The notes under the pieces: model-generated
Told to the model about the DNA's origin: nothing
Databases searched by the model: none
The model's input: only the letters and a program-made list of their open reading frames with translations
Translations under genes and position numbers: made by a program
In this document: positions 16,672 through 25,241 of the stretch, piece after piece
How the letters are laid out: each line of letters opens with the position of its first letter
Position numbering within the stretch: position 1 is the stretch's first letter
Source of the DNA: Devosia enhydra
GTDB lineage: Bacteria; Pseudomonadota; Alphaproteobacteria; Rhizobiales; Devosiaceae
Assembly (NCBI RefSeq): GCF_900119845.1
Contig: NZ_FPKU01000002.1
Coordinates: 124,001 to 188,000, forward strand
Length of the DNA: 64,000 nucleotides
Reading direction: 5' to 3'

Positions 16672-17007
16672 ATGAAAAACTTCGTCCAGCCCGGCAACAC
16701 CATCACCCTGACCGCACCCTATGCCGTCGTCTCCGGCGATGGCCTGCTCGTCGGCACCATCTTCGGCATTGCCGCCGGGGCGGCCGCCCTCGGCGAGCCC
16801 GTCGAGACCGCGCTCATCGGCGTCTTCGACATCACCAAGGTCGGCTCCCAGGCCTGGACTGTCGGCGCCAGGGTCTATTGGGACGACACCAACAAACGCT
16901 GCACCACGGTCGCGACCGACAACACCCTCATCGGCGTGGCCGTGGAGGCGGTGGCGAGCGGCGCGGGCGACACCATCGGCCGGGTGCGCCTGAACGCGGC
17001 CTTCTGA
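16672..17007 (+). CDS. DUF2190 family capsid-associated protein
   Basis: A 111-residue protein (MKNFVQPGNTITLTAPYAVV start), Gly/Ala/Val-rich and beta-type, matching DUF2190. Such proteins resemble capsid decoration proteins or the lambda gpD-like fold and follow the capsid gene in many phages. The ribosome-binding site GAGGATCC lies about 9 bases upstream. Its TGA overlaps the ATG of the next gene. The decoration role is inferred from position. Confidence 0.8.
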   Translation: MKNFVQPGNTITLTAPYAVVSGDGLLVGTIFGIAAGAAALGEPVETALIGVFDITKVGSQAWTVGARVYWDDTNKRCTTVATDNTLIGVAVEAVASGAGDTIGRVRLNAAF

Positions 17008-17318
17008 TGAGCGCCTTCGCCGCCGCCGTCGGCGCACTCTTCGCCGATCCGAACATCGGTCAGGAGGCGGTCTACATCGCCGACGGCGGCGCGCCACTTC
17101 TGGTGCGCGCCGTCGCCAGGCGCGCGGATGTCGTCTCCGACTTCGGCGACGCCCGGCTCTGGTCCGAGACCACCCGGATCGACCTGCGCGTTGCCGAGGT
17201 TCCATCCCCACGCCCCGGCGACCGCATCGAGATCGACGGCGACGCCTTCCTCATCCAGGGCGAGCCGGTCCGCGATCGCGAACGGCTCGTCTGGACCGTG
17301 GACCTGAGGCCCGCATGA
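17007..17318 (+). CDS. head-tail joining protein (gpFII/ATPase-adaptor like)
   Basis: A 103-residue beta-rich protein (LRVAEVPSPRPGDRIEIDGD, FLIQGEPVRDRERLVWTVDL). The pattern of a short domain ending in a conserved RxxxxWTVDL resembles lambda gpFII-type head-tail connectors. Its ATG overlaps the DUF2190 stop, and its stop overlaps the ATG of the 17315 gene, so translation is coupled. The start inside the longer frame from 16605 was chosen for this overlap. Confidence 0.7.
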   Translation: MSAFAAAVGALFADPNIGQEAVYIADGGAPLLVRAVARRADVVSDFGDARLWSETTRIDLRVAEVPSPRPGDRIEIDGDAFLIQGEPVRDRERLVWTVDLRPA

Positions 17319-17944
17319 AACTCGGCGTCAGCATCGTCGGCGATCTGGTCAGGCTGATGGACGCAGAGGTGAAGGCCGGGCAGAACGCCGTCACCACGGC
17401 GATGCGCGATGCCGGGACCGGTCTGAAATCCGCCTGGCGCGCGCAGATCACCGGCGCGGGGCTCGGGGCACGGCTCGCCCGCACCATCCGGTCGGAGCAG
17501 TTCCCGAAAGGCAAGCCCAGCCTAAGCGCGGCGGCGTTGGTCTGGTCGAAGGCGCCGGTGATCGTTGGTGCGCACGATACCGGCCCGCTGATCCGCTCGA
17601 AGGATGGGTTCTGGCTCGCGATCCCGCTGCCCGCCGCAGGCAAGTCCCTGCGCGGCGGCCGGATCACTCCCGGCGAATGGGAACGTCGCACCGGCCTGCG
17701 GTTGCGCTTCGTCTATCGCCGCACCGGACCGAGCCTGCTCGTGGCCGAGGGACGGCTGAACACGAAAGGACGCGCGGTGGCCTCGCGGTCGAAGACCGGC
17801 CGGGGCGTCGTCACCGCGCCGATCTTCCTGCTGGTGCCGCAGGTCAAGCTGCCGAAGCGGCTGGACCTGGCGAAGGATGCAGACCGAGTGTTGGACAGCG
17901 TGCCGGGACTGATCGTGGCGACCTGGGTCGACGCGAAGCTATGA
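17315..17944 (+). CDS. DUF6441 family phage tail/connector protein
   Basis: A 209-residue basic protein. The sequence pattern (VKAGQNAVTTAMRDAGTGLK, ITPGEWERRTGLRLRFVYRR, VPQVKLPKRLDLAKDADRV) is that of DUF6441, which usually sits between the head-tail joiner and the tail-terminator gene. It is likely a minor tail or tail-completion protein (gpZ-like position). In related phages the tail gene here at 20328 follows directly, but in this window the chr cargo intervenes. Confidence 0.75.
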   Translation: MKLGVSIVGDLVRLMDAEVKAGQNAVTTAMRDAGTGLKSAWRAQITGAGLGARLARTIRSEQFPKGKPSLSAAALVWSKAPVIVGAHDTGPLIRSKDGFWLAIPLPAAGKSLRGGRITPGEWERRTGLRLRFVYRRTGPSLLVAEGRLNTKGRAVASRSKTGRGVVTAPIFLLVPQVKLPKRLDLAKDADRVLDSVPGLIVATWVDAKL

Positions 17945-17967
17945 TCAGCGCGATAGCGAAAGATGCT

Positions 17968-19335
17968 TCAAGTCAGGCCCATCAACGCAAGCGCCATGCC
18001 GGCGAGCGCAGAACCAACAAGGACCGGCACCGGGCCAAGCTTGAAGTGGAACACAACCACGAGCGCGGCAAGGACCAGTGCCGCAGCTGCCGGGTTCACC
18101 GTGGACCAGATGGGGACATCGAGATCGAGGCCGAACGCTGTAACGGTTCTCACCTCATCGAAGACGACGTGCAGACCGAACCAGACGGCGAGGTTCAGGA
18201 TGACGCCCACCACGGCTGCGGTGATGGCGGTCAGCGCGGCAGTCAGCACCTTGTTGTCGCGCAAACGCTCGATGAAGGGCGCGCCGAGGAAGATCGACAG
18301 GAAGCAGGGGGTGAAGGTCACCCACGTCGTCAACAGCCCACCAAGCGTTGCCGCCATCAATGGCGACAGCCCACTCGCATCGCGGAAAGCTCCCATGAAA
18401 CCCACGAACTGCGTCACCATGATCAGCGGGCCCGGCGTCGTCTCCGCCATGCCCAGACCGTCCAGCATCTCACCGGGGGCGAGCCAGCCGTAGTTCTGAA
18501 CCGCTTCCTGCGCGACATAGGCCAGCACCGCATAGGCGCCGCCGAAGGTGACAACGGCCATGACGCTGAAGAAGGCCGCAATTTGTGCGAAGACATTGGC
18601 CGGACCGAACACGGCGAACAGCAGGGCGACCGGCGCCAGCCAGAGCGCGAGGAACACCGCCGAGATGCGAAAGGCCCAAGCCCGGTTGACGCGCGTGTGA
18701 TCCGGCGATTCCTCACCCAGCAGGGTATCGGCGTCATCGACCTGGACCTTGCCCACCTTGCCGTGTCCGCCGCCGCCAAGAAACGCAGGCAGGCCCGCAC
18801 GCGCGCCGAAAAACCCGATCAGGCCAGCGATCAGGATGATGAGTGGGAACGGCACGGCAAAGCCGAAGATCGCCACGAAGGAGGCTGCTGCGACGGCGAC
18901 CATTGCGCCATTCTTCAGGGCGCGCGTCCCGATACGGATGACCGCCTGCACCACGATGGCCAGCACTGCGGCCTTGAGCCCGAAGAACAGCGCCTCGACC
19001 GGTCCGACATTGCCGTAGAGCGCGTAGATCCAGCTGAGCGCCATGATCGCCACAACGCCCGGCAGAACGAACAGGACGCCTGCGATAATGCCGCCGAGTG
19101 TGCGGTGCATGAGCCAGCCGATATAGACGGCGAGCTGCATCGCCTCCGGGCCCGGCAGGAGCATGCAGTAGTTGAGCGCATGGAGAAACCGCTTCTCGCC
19201 CAGCCAGCGCTGCTCTTCGACGAGAATCCGGTGCATGAGCGCGATCTGTCCGGCGGGGCCGCCGAAGCTCAAGAGGCCGATGCGGGCCCAGATGCGGGTG
19301 GCCTCGGCCAGGGAGGGGAATGTGCGGTCCTGCAT
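17968..19335 (-). CDS. chrA: chromate efflux transporter ChrA
   Basis: A 455-residue membrane protein with two homologous CHR domains. Repeated signatures are visible: FGGPAGQIALMHRILVEE and FLHALNYCMLLPGPEAMQLA in the first half, and FGGAYAVLAYVAQEAVQNYG and AETTPGPLIMVTQFVGFMGA in the second. About ten to twelve hydrophobic segments are evident. ChrA exports chromate from the cytoplasm using the proton gradient. The ATG overlaps the chrB TGA, so the pair is coupled, with chrB first. It is read against the surrounding phage tail genes, as expected for independent cargo. Confidence 0.93.
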   Translation of the reverse strand: MQDRTFPSLAEATRIWARIGLLSFGGPAGQIALMHRILVEEQRWLGEKRFLHALNYCMLLPGPEAMQLAVYIGWLMHRTLGGIIAGVLFVLPGVVAIMALSWIYALYGNVGPVEALFFGLKAAVLAIVVQAVIRIGTRALKNGAMVAVAAASFVAIFGFAVPFPLIILIAGLIGFFGARAGLPAFLGGGGHGKVGKVQVDDADTLLGEESPDHTRVNRAWAFRISAVFLALWLAPVALLFAVFGPANVFAQIAAFFSVMAVVTFGGAYAVLAYVAQEAVQNYGWLAPGEMLDGLGMAETTPGPLIMVTQFVGFMGAFRDASGLSPLMAATLGGLLTTWVTFTPCFLSIFLGAPFIERLRDNKVLTAALTAITAAVVGVILNLAVWFGLHVVFDEVRTVTAFGLDLDVPIWSTVNPAAAALVLAALVVVFHFKLGPVPVLVGSALAGMALALMGLT

Positions 19336-20156
19336 CAGTCGGCCTTCGGCTTGTTCGTGGGCCAGTTATGGGTCTCGTCGGTTGCGTCCCGCGCCCATCG
19401 ATAGAAGGCGTCATAGAGCAGCAACCCCGCTTCGAGCTGCTCCAGATCGTCGGAATACATCCGCGACAGGCCGAGCGAAGCCGCAAGCAGACCGGCGGCC
19501 TCGGGTGCGAGGTCGAGCCGGGCCGTATCGGCGCCGCGCACAATGGCGGCCAGGCGGTCGAGGGCGGGAATGCTCAGGCCGAACTCGGCCTGCATCACGT
19601 CGAAGGTGCAGAGCTCGCCGCGGTGGCTCCAGAACACGTCCTCGATGTCGAAGGGGGACGCGTTGTAGCGTTCGGCGACGCCCACCACCTCGGCGGGCGC
19701 CACGAACAGGATGACGGCGCGGGGATCGAGAAAGCGCCGGATCAGCCACGGGCAGGCGATGCGGTCGATCTTGGGGCGCGAGCGCGTGACCCAGATGGTG
19801 CGGCCCTGCGCATCGCGCGCGGGCAGCTTCGCCGGATCGATCAGCGGCAGACCGGCGGAGCGCCAGGCCTCGAACCCGCCCTCGAGATACTCCGAGGCGC
19901 AGCCCTCGGCGCGCAGCCAGGCTGCCGTGCCCTGACTTCGCCGGTGGCCGGCCTGACAGACGGCGATCGACGGCTGACCGCTGAGTTGTGGCGCGAGGGC
20001 GGCCAGCGCCTGGTCGTCGATCCGGGTGGCGCCAGGGAGCAACCGCGGATCGGCGGCGCAATCTTCCTCGGACCGCACGTCGAGCAGGAGCGGTGCACGG
20101 GGGGTTCCGATGATGCGGGAAAGCTTGTCGAACGAAATGGCATTGGGCGCAGGCAT
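19335..20156 (-). CDS. chrB: chromate resistance protein, rhodanese + ChrB domains
   Basis: A 273-residue protein. Residues 1 to about 100 form a rhodanese-like domain (LLLDVRSEEDCAAD, active-site loop CQAGHRRS, LEGGFEAWRSAGLPL). The rest is a ChrB domain (RSRPKIDRIACPWLIRRFLD, ASPFDIEDVFWSHRGELCTFD). ChrB proteins regulate or support chrA-mediated chromate resistance. The ATG at 20156 is preceded by GGAGGA. The longer frame up to 20756 runs through the promoter and the next tail gene and is rejected. Confidence 0.9.
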   Translation of the reverse strand: MPAPNAISFDKLSRIIGTPRAPLLLDVRSEEDCAADPRLLPGATRIDDQALAALAPQLSGQPSIAVCQAGHRRSQGTAAWLRAEGCASEYLEGGFEAWRSAGLPLIDPAKLPARDAQGRTIWVTRSRPKIDRIACPWLIRRFLDPRAVILFVAPAEVVGVAERYNASPFDIEDVFWSHRGELCTFDVMQAEFGLSIPALDRLAAIVRGADTARLDLAPEAAGLLAASLGLSRMYSDDLEQLEAGLLLYDAFYRWARDATDETHNWPTNKPKAD

Positions 20157-20239
20157 GTGCGTTCCTCCGTCGCCGGGGTTGAACAGGAACGCGATCTTCG
20201 GCTGGCGCCTCGTGGGGAGCTCGCGGATCCCCATGGCTC

Positions 20240-20269
20240 CAGTTACCGGAAGCGCTCTGAAACTGTCAA
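20240..20269 (-). promoter_or_regulatory. promoter of the chrBA operon
   Basis: On the minus strand a perfect -35 TTGACA (20269-20264) is followed after 18 bases by TAACTG (20245-20240). It lies about 85 bases upstream of the chrB start and points toward it. The strong -35 suggests expression independent of the phage late promoters. Confidence 0.55.
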
Positions 20270-20327
20270 GAATTGCAAAGGTCAAGCTGCCCATGCTCGG
20301 GCACTTCGGAGATCGAAGGGACCGTCC

Positions 20328-20747
20328 ATGCCCACCCTCCGCGAAACCACCCTCACCGCGCTGCACGCGCGGCTCTCGGCGCTGCCCGCCACCGCCCTGC
20401 GCGGCGAGGTCCTGCCCGAACGCGTGCCGGCAGCCGGGTTGCTGATCCTGCGTGACGGCGAACCCGGCGAGCCCGAGGTGACGCTCTCGCCCTTGCGCTA
20501 CCACTACCAGCACCGCGCCGAGATCGAGGCGGTCGTGCAAGGCGCCGACCGAGACGCCGCATTCGACACGCTGACCGCCAGCATCGGCGCAGCACTCGCC
20601 GCTGACCGCACACTGGGCGGGCTCTGCGACTGGGTCGAGGCGGAAGCGCCACAGTCCGTCGATCTGCCCGTCGAGGGCGCGGCCAGCCTGAAGGCCGCCG
20701 TAATCCCGGTGGTGCTGCACTATTCCACGGCCGACCCGCTCGGCTGA
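20328..20747 (+). CDS. tail terminator/minor tail protein
   Basis: A 139-residue protein beginning MPTLRETTLTALHARLSALP. The order of an amino-terminal helix, a short beta domain (LILRDGEPGEPEVTLSPLRYHYQH) and an acidic end (HYSTADPLG) is typical of the tail-terminator or gpU-like gene placed before the tail tube in rhodobacterial prophages. Databases sometimes misname it acyl-CoA transferase. The start follows GAAGGGACCGTCC. It would normally follow the DUF6441 gene directly. Confidence 0.65.
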   Translation: MPTLRETTLTALHARLSALPATALRGEVLPERVPAAGLLILRDGEPGEPEVTLSPLRYHYQHRAEIEAVVQGADRDAAFDTLTASIGAALAADRTLGGLCDWVEAEAPQSVDLPVEGAASLKAAVIPVVLHYSTADPLG

Positions 20748-20771
20748 TCCCGACAACCCGAGGAGAACACC

Positions 20772-21713
20772 ATGGCACGAGCCCAGGGGGCGCGGGCGCT
20801 GATGGCGCTTGCGTTCGAGACCACCTATGGAACGCCGCCCGCGAGCGGCTTTACTCGCATGCCCTTCGCCAGCACGTCGCTAGGCGCCGAGCAACCGCTC
20901 CTCAACTCCGAACTTCTCGGCTACGGCCGCGATCCGCTGGCGCCGATCAAGGACGCGGTGACGGCCGATGGCGATGTCGTGGTGCCCCTTGACGCAGAGG
21001 CCTTCGGCTTCTGGCTGAAGGCGGCCTTCGGCACGCCGACGACCACGGGTGCGGAAGCGCCCTACACACACGAGTTCCAGTCGGGGTCGTGGACGCTGCC
21101 CAGCATGTCGATCGAGACCGGCATGCCCGAGGTGCCGCGCTACGCGATGTATTCGGGCTGCGTCCTCGACCAGATCACCTGGCAGATGCAGCGCTCGGGG
21201 TTGCTGACCGCGACGGCGCGGCTGGTCGCGCAGGGCGAGACGGTCGGGACCACGACGAGCGCGGGAACACCGGCCGCGCTGGAGCTGAAGCGCTTCGGGC
21301 ATTTCAACGGGGCGATCACCCGCAACGGATCGGCCCTCGGCAACGTGGTCTCGGCCGAGATCACCTATGCCAACAATCTCGACCGGATCGAGACCATCCG
21401 CTCGGACGGGCGCATCGACGGCGCGGACCCGTCCATCGCGGCGCTCACCGGCCGGATCGAGGTGCGCTTCGCCGACCAGACGCTGGTGACGCAGGCGATC
21501 AACGGCGAGGCCTGCGAAATGGAGTTCGCCTACGTGCTGCCTTCCGGCGAGAGCTTCACCTTCACCGTGCACGCCGTCTACCTGCCGTGCCCGCGCATCG
21601 AGATCGGCGGGCCGCAGGGCGTTCAGGCCAGCTTCGACTGGCAGGCCGCGCGCGATGCCACGCTCGGGCGGATGTGCACCGCCACCCTGATCAACGACAT
21701 CGAGGAATACTGA
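20772..21713 (+). CDS. phage tail tube protein
   Basis: A 313-residue protein, beta-rich and Thr/Gly-rich, with the early tail-tube signature ALAFETTYGTPPASGFTRMP and a conserved middle ALTGRIEVRFADQTLV. Its size and position (after the tail terminator, before the chaperone and tape measure) match major tail proteins of siphoviruses. The GAGGAG ribosome-binding site is about 9 bases upstream. Subunits stack as hexamers around the tape measure. Confidence 0.85.
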   Translation: MARAQGARALMALAFETTYGTPPASGFTRMPFASTSLGAEQPLLNSELLGYGRDPLAPIKDAVTADGDVVVPLDAEAFGFWLKAAFGTPTTTGAEAPYTHEFQSGSWTLPSMSIETGMPEVPRYAMYSGCVLDQITWQMQRSGLLTATARLVAQGETVGTTTSAGTPAALELKRFGHFNGAITRNGSALGNVVSAEITYANNLDRIETIRSDGRIDGADPSIAALTGRIEVRFADQTLVTQAINGEACEMEFAYVLPSGESFTFTVHAVYLPCPRIEIGGPQGVQASFDWQAARDATLGRMCTATLINDIEEY

Positions 21714-21715
21714 CC

Positions 21716-22153
21716 ATGATCCGTCTCGATCTTTCCGCCGAGCCGAAATGGCTCGATCTCGGGGCTGGCCTGCGCCTGCACGTCCTGCCCGTCACCACCG
21801 CGATCATGGTCGCCGCCCGCACCGATCCGGCGGTGGAAGCACTACCCGAGGAGGCAAGCAGGGAGGAGCAGGCACTGGTCATGGCGAAGGCGGTCGCCCG
21901 CCGCGTGGTCATCGGCTGGGAGGGTGTCGGCGATGCCGGCGGCAATCCCGTTCCCGTCACACCAGAAGGGATCGACGCGGCTCTGGACATCTGGCCGGTG
22001 TTCGAGGCCTTCCAGACCCGCTGCCTCGCGCCGCATCTGATGCTGGATGCGGAAAAAAACGCCTCCGCGCCCTCGCCGAATGGCAGTTCGGCGGGGGCGA
22101 AAGCTACTGCGCGGCCTGCCAAGGCCCGTGTCCGGACTGCCCGGCGCGGCTGA
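21716..22153 (+). CDS. tail assembly chaperone (gpG-like), zero-frame product
   Basis: A 145-residue protein starting MIRLDLSAEPKWLDLGAGLR. Its last 35 residues after EKN are low complexity, as expected for a zero-frame tail after a shift site. The sequence gaa-aaa-aac (22052-22060) holds the slippery heptamer A AAA AAC at 22054-22060. Moving to the -1 frame there gives a sensible continuation to 22413. In lambda the equivalent G and G-T proteins keep the tape measure soluble during tail assembly. The start ATG overlaps the end of the tail-tube gene by context. Confidence 0.8.
   Translation: MIRLDLSAEPKWLDLGAGLRLHVLPVTTAIMVAARTDPAVEALPEEASREEQALVMAKAVARRVVIGWEGVGDAGGNPVPVTPEGIDAALDIWPVFEAFQTRCLAPHLMLDAEKNASAPSPNGSSAGAKATARPAKARVRTARRG
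22054..22060 (+). promoter_or_regulatory. programmed -1 ribosomal frameshift site A AAA AAC
   Basis: The heptamer A AAA AAC is aligned to the zero frame of the tail chaperone as X XXY YYZ, one of the most efficient bacterial slip sequences. It lies in the gene pair where this recoding is conserved in siphophages, just upstream of the tape measure. I did not verify a downstream pseudoknot. Confidence 0.75.
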
Positions 22154-22413
22154 ACCGGCCTCTGACGTATGAGGGCTGGCAGGTCTGGGATCTGGCGCAA
22201 CGCCTGACCGGACAGCTTCGCATCGCGACCGGCATAGGCGGTGGTGCCGTCATCGGCTGGGACATGGGGGCAGCGCTCGCCATGGCGCGGGCGCTCGGGG
22301 TCGATCCGCTGATCGCCGCCGAATGCCTGCCCGAGATCGAGGCGGCGATGGTCCGCAAGCTCAATGAACAGATGGCGTCCGGTGGCCGGGCGTCGCCGGG
22401 GCCGGAGCGATGA
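22060..22413 (+). CDS. tail chaperone -1 frameshift extension (gpGT-like)
   Basis: The -1 frame from the slippery site reads KKRLRALAEWQFGGGESYCA and continues through a CAACQGPCPDCPARL four-cysteine motif (probable zinc site) to LNEQMASGGRASPGPER, ending at 22413. It has no good start codon or ribosome-binding site of its own. Together with the upstream frame it makes a roughly 232-residue fusion. The cysteine motif is seen in other rhodobacterial phage proteins at this place. The coordinate given is the first codon after the slip. Confidence 0.7.
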   Translation, partial: RLRALAEWQFGGGESYCAACQGPCPDCPARLNRPLTYEGWQVWDLAQRLTGQLRIATGIGGGAVIGWDMGAALAMARALGVDPLIAAECLPEIEAAMVRKLNEQMASGGRASPGPER

Positions 22414-22458
22414 ACCCGGCCCTACAAGCCTCGTCCCGCTCGTCAGGAAAACTGATCC

Positions 22459-24605
22459 ATGGCTCAGAAACGTGTCTCCGTCCGCCTCGTCGCCGAGGGC
22501 GGAAGGCAGGTGAAGGCCGAGTTCCAGGGCGTCGGCGATGCGGGCGAGAGCAATTTCAAGCGGATCGAGCGGCAGGCCGACATCACCGGAGCGGTGGTAC
22601 GCCGGGTCATGGGCATCCTCGGCGCGGCGATCAGCACGCGCCAGCTCGTCGCCTATGCCGACCAGTGGACCTGCGCTCGCGCGTCGATCTGGCCACCGGC
22701 TCGCAGGAAGCGGGCGCTGCCGTGATGGACCGGCTCGCCTCGATGGCGCGGCGGACCTATTCGAGCTTGGGGCAGACCACCGAATCCTGGCTCGCCAATG
22801 CCACGGCCCTGCGCGAACTGGGGCTGACGACGGCGGAATCGCTGGATTTCACCGAGGCGCTGAACAACGCCATGGTCGTCTCGGGTGCGCGGGCGGAGCG
22901 CGCGGCCTCGGTTCAGACCGCGCTATCGCGCGCCATGGCGCTGGGGACCCTATCCGGTCAGAACCTCAACAGCGTGATCCAGAACGGCGGGCGCGTGGCG
23001 GAACTGCTGGCCGAGGAACTCGGCACCACGGTCTCGGGCCTGCGCACCCTCGGTCAGCAGGGCGCCATCACCGGCGATGTCATCCGCACGGCGCTGGTCG
23101 GCAATCTCGAACTGCTGCGCGAAGAAGCCGACAGCATGCCCGCGACCATCGGCGACGCCTTCACGCTGATCGGCAATGCCGCCCTGCAACTGGTCGGGAC
23201 CTGGGATCAGATGGCGGGCGCGTCCTCGACGGTGGCCGAGGCGCTGATCCTGCTGGCCGACAATCTGGAGAGGATCGCTGCCATCGGCATCGCCTTCGCC
23301 GGCTTCATGGCCGGACGCTGGGTCGCAGCCTTCGTTGCCGCCCGTGTCGCGACCTTCAGCCTGTCGGGCGCGCTGACGCTGCTGCGCGGGGCGATCATCC
23401 GCACGGGGATCGGCGCGCTGATCGTCGGCGCAGGCGAGCTGATCTACTGGTTCGGCCAGCTCGTGAAGGGCGCAGGCGGCTTCGGTTCGGCGCTCGAGTT
23501 GATGGGCAAAGTGGCGCGCGCCGTCTGGGACGGGATCAAGGCCACGCTCGGCTCTTTCGTGGACGACTTCCGCGCCCTGCGCGCCGATGTCGAGGCAATC
23601 TGGCTGCGGCTGATGGCCTTCCTGTCGAACAGATGGGCCGATTTCCTCGGCACCATCGGACCGACCTTCAACGCGGTCGCCGAGACGATCGGTGCCGACG
23701 CGCGGATCGACTGGTTCGGGGCGCAGTCCTATGCCTCGATGCTCGATCACGCCGCCAGCAACGCTGGTGCGATGGCCGACCGCTATCGCCAGCGCGCGGC
23801 CGACACGCGGGCCGGAGCGTTCGAAGGTGTCGGCCCGGCAATGCAGGCGCTGCGCGATGCGCTGAGCGGGGATGACAGCGAAAGCGCACTCGATGATGCG
23901 GCTGCCGCCGCCGGCCGGGTAACCGATGCGCTGAACGCTTCGGAAACGGCGGCAAGGGGTGCCGGAGCGGCCGGGCGCAGCGCCGGAGAAGAGACCCGGG
24001 CCGGGGCCGAGGCTGCCGCGACCGGCTGGGCGGCGGTGAGCGAGACGCTCGCCGACTATGCCACGAAGGCAAGCGAGATCGGCGGCGACATCGGCCAGGC
24101 GCTGGTCGGGGCGTTCCGGGGTGCCGAGAACGCCATCGGCGAGTTCGTGAAGACCGGCAAGCTGAAGTTCGGCGATCTGGTCACCTCGCTGATTGCCGAT
24201 CTGGCGAAGCTCGCTGCGCGGCGCTTCATCCTCGGCCCGCTGGCAGGCGTGCTTTCCGGCGTTCTGGGCAATCTCGGTGGCGGGATCTTCGCCAACATCC
24301 TGCACGCCGGCGGCATGGTCGGTTCTCCGGGACCGGGCCGCATGGTGCCCGCGCTCGCCTTCGCCAATGCCCCGCGCATGCATTCCGGCGGCTGGGCGGG
24401 CCTGAGACCCGACGAGGTACCCGCGATCCTGCAACGTGGTGAGCGGGTGCTCTCGCGGCGAGAGGCAGCGGGTTACGGCGCCACCGCCGCGCAGACTGTC
24501 AACATCACGATCAATGCCCGCGATGCCGAGAGCTTCCGGCAGTCCCGCACGCAGATCGCGGCCGACATCGCCCGCGCGGTCTCGCTCGGGCGAAGGGGCA
24601 TGTGA
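22459..24605 (+). pseudogene. tail tape measure protein, frameshifted
   Basis: The amino end (22459 to about 22670) reads MAQKRVSVRLVAEGGRQVKA and continues to LVAYADQWT in one frame. The protein then continues as DLRSRVDLATGSQEAGAAVM in another frame to 24605, with tape-measure features: long helices, two or three hydrophobic segments (residues about 270-350) and a carboxyl region with Gly-rich HSGGWAGLRPDEVPAILQRG, the usual tape-measure end. Neither frame alone makes the protein. The junction is best explained by loss of 1 or 4 bases near 22668-22676. It is either a decayed gene or a sequencing error. Confidence 0.8.
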
Positions 24606-24614
24606 GGCATCGTC

Positions 24615-25241
24615 ATGGCTTTCCACGAGGTCCGGTTCCCGGACGACATCAGCCGCGGCGCGCGCGGCGGACCGGAGCGGCGCACCCAGATCGTGGAACT
24701 GGCCTCGGGCAACGAGGAACGCAACGCCAGCTGGGCGAACTCGCGCCGCCGCTATGACGTGGCCTATGGCATCCGTCGTGCCGACGATCTCGCGGCAGTG
24801 GTCGCCTTCTTCGAGGCGAGAAACGGCCGCCTTCACGGCTTCCGCTTCAAGGACTGGGCCGACTTCAAGTCCTGCCTGCCGTCGCAGACGCCGGGCGCAG
24901 CCGACCAGTCGCTCGGCACCGGCGACGGCACGACGACGCAGTTCCAGCTCGCGAAGCGCTACGCCTCCGGCGCGCAGTCCTGGACACGCAGCATCGCCAA
25001 GCCGGTCACGGGCAGCGTGCGTGTCGCGCTCGCGGGCGTCGAACAGATGTCGGGCTGGTCGGTCGATACCACGACCGGCCTCGTCACCTTCGCTCAAGCA
25101 CCCGGTGCAGGCGTCGCCATCACGGCGGGCTTCGCGTTCGACGTACCCGTCCGCTTCGACACCGACGCGCTCGACGTCACCCTCGACCTCGAGCGGCTCG
25201 GCTCGATCACCTCCATTCCGCTTCTGGAACTGCGCCGATGA
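24615..25241 (+). CDS. DUF2460 / TIGR02217 distal tail protein (GTA gp12-like)
   Basis: A 208-residue protein that starts MAFHEVRFPDDISRGARGGP, the diagnostic beginning of the TIGR02217/DUF2460 family. Its middle contains VVAFFEARNGRLHGFRFKDWADF. In the Rhodobacter capsulatus GTA the equivalent is the distal tail protein that links the tail tube to the hub. It is followed by the DUF2163, NlpC/P60 and megatron genes in the same order as in GTA. The stop overlaps the next ATG. Confidence 0.9.
   Translation: MAFHEVRFPDDISRGARGGPERRTQIVELASGNEERNASWANSRRRYDVAYGIRRADDLAAVVAFFEARNGRLHGFRFKDWADFKSCLPSQTPGAADQSLGTGDGTTTQFQLAKRYASGAQSWTRSIAKPVTGSVRVALAGVEQMSGWSVDTTTGLVTFAQAPGAGVAITAGFAFDVPVRFDTDALDVTLDLERLGSITSIPLLELRR

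Noticed and set aside
14454-16706. 750-codon minus-strand frame
   Set aside because: Mirror of the protease-capsid fusion; no ribosome-binding site or domain.
17677-19404. 575-codon + strand frame
   Set aside because: Mirror of chrA; Arg/His/Glu-rich low-complexity translation, whereas chrA has two clear CHR domains.
22950-25097. 715-codon minus-strand frame
   Set aside because: Mirror of the tape-measure and DUF2460 genes.
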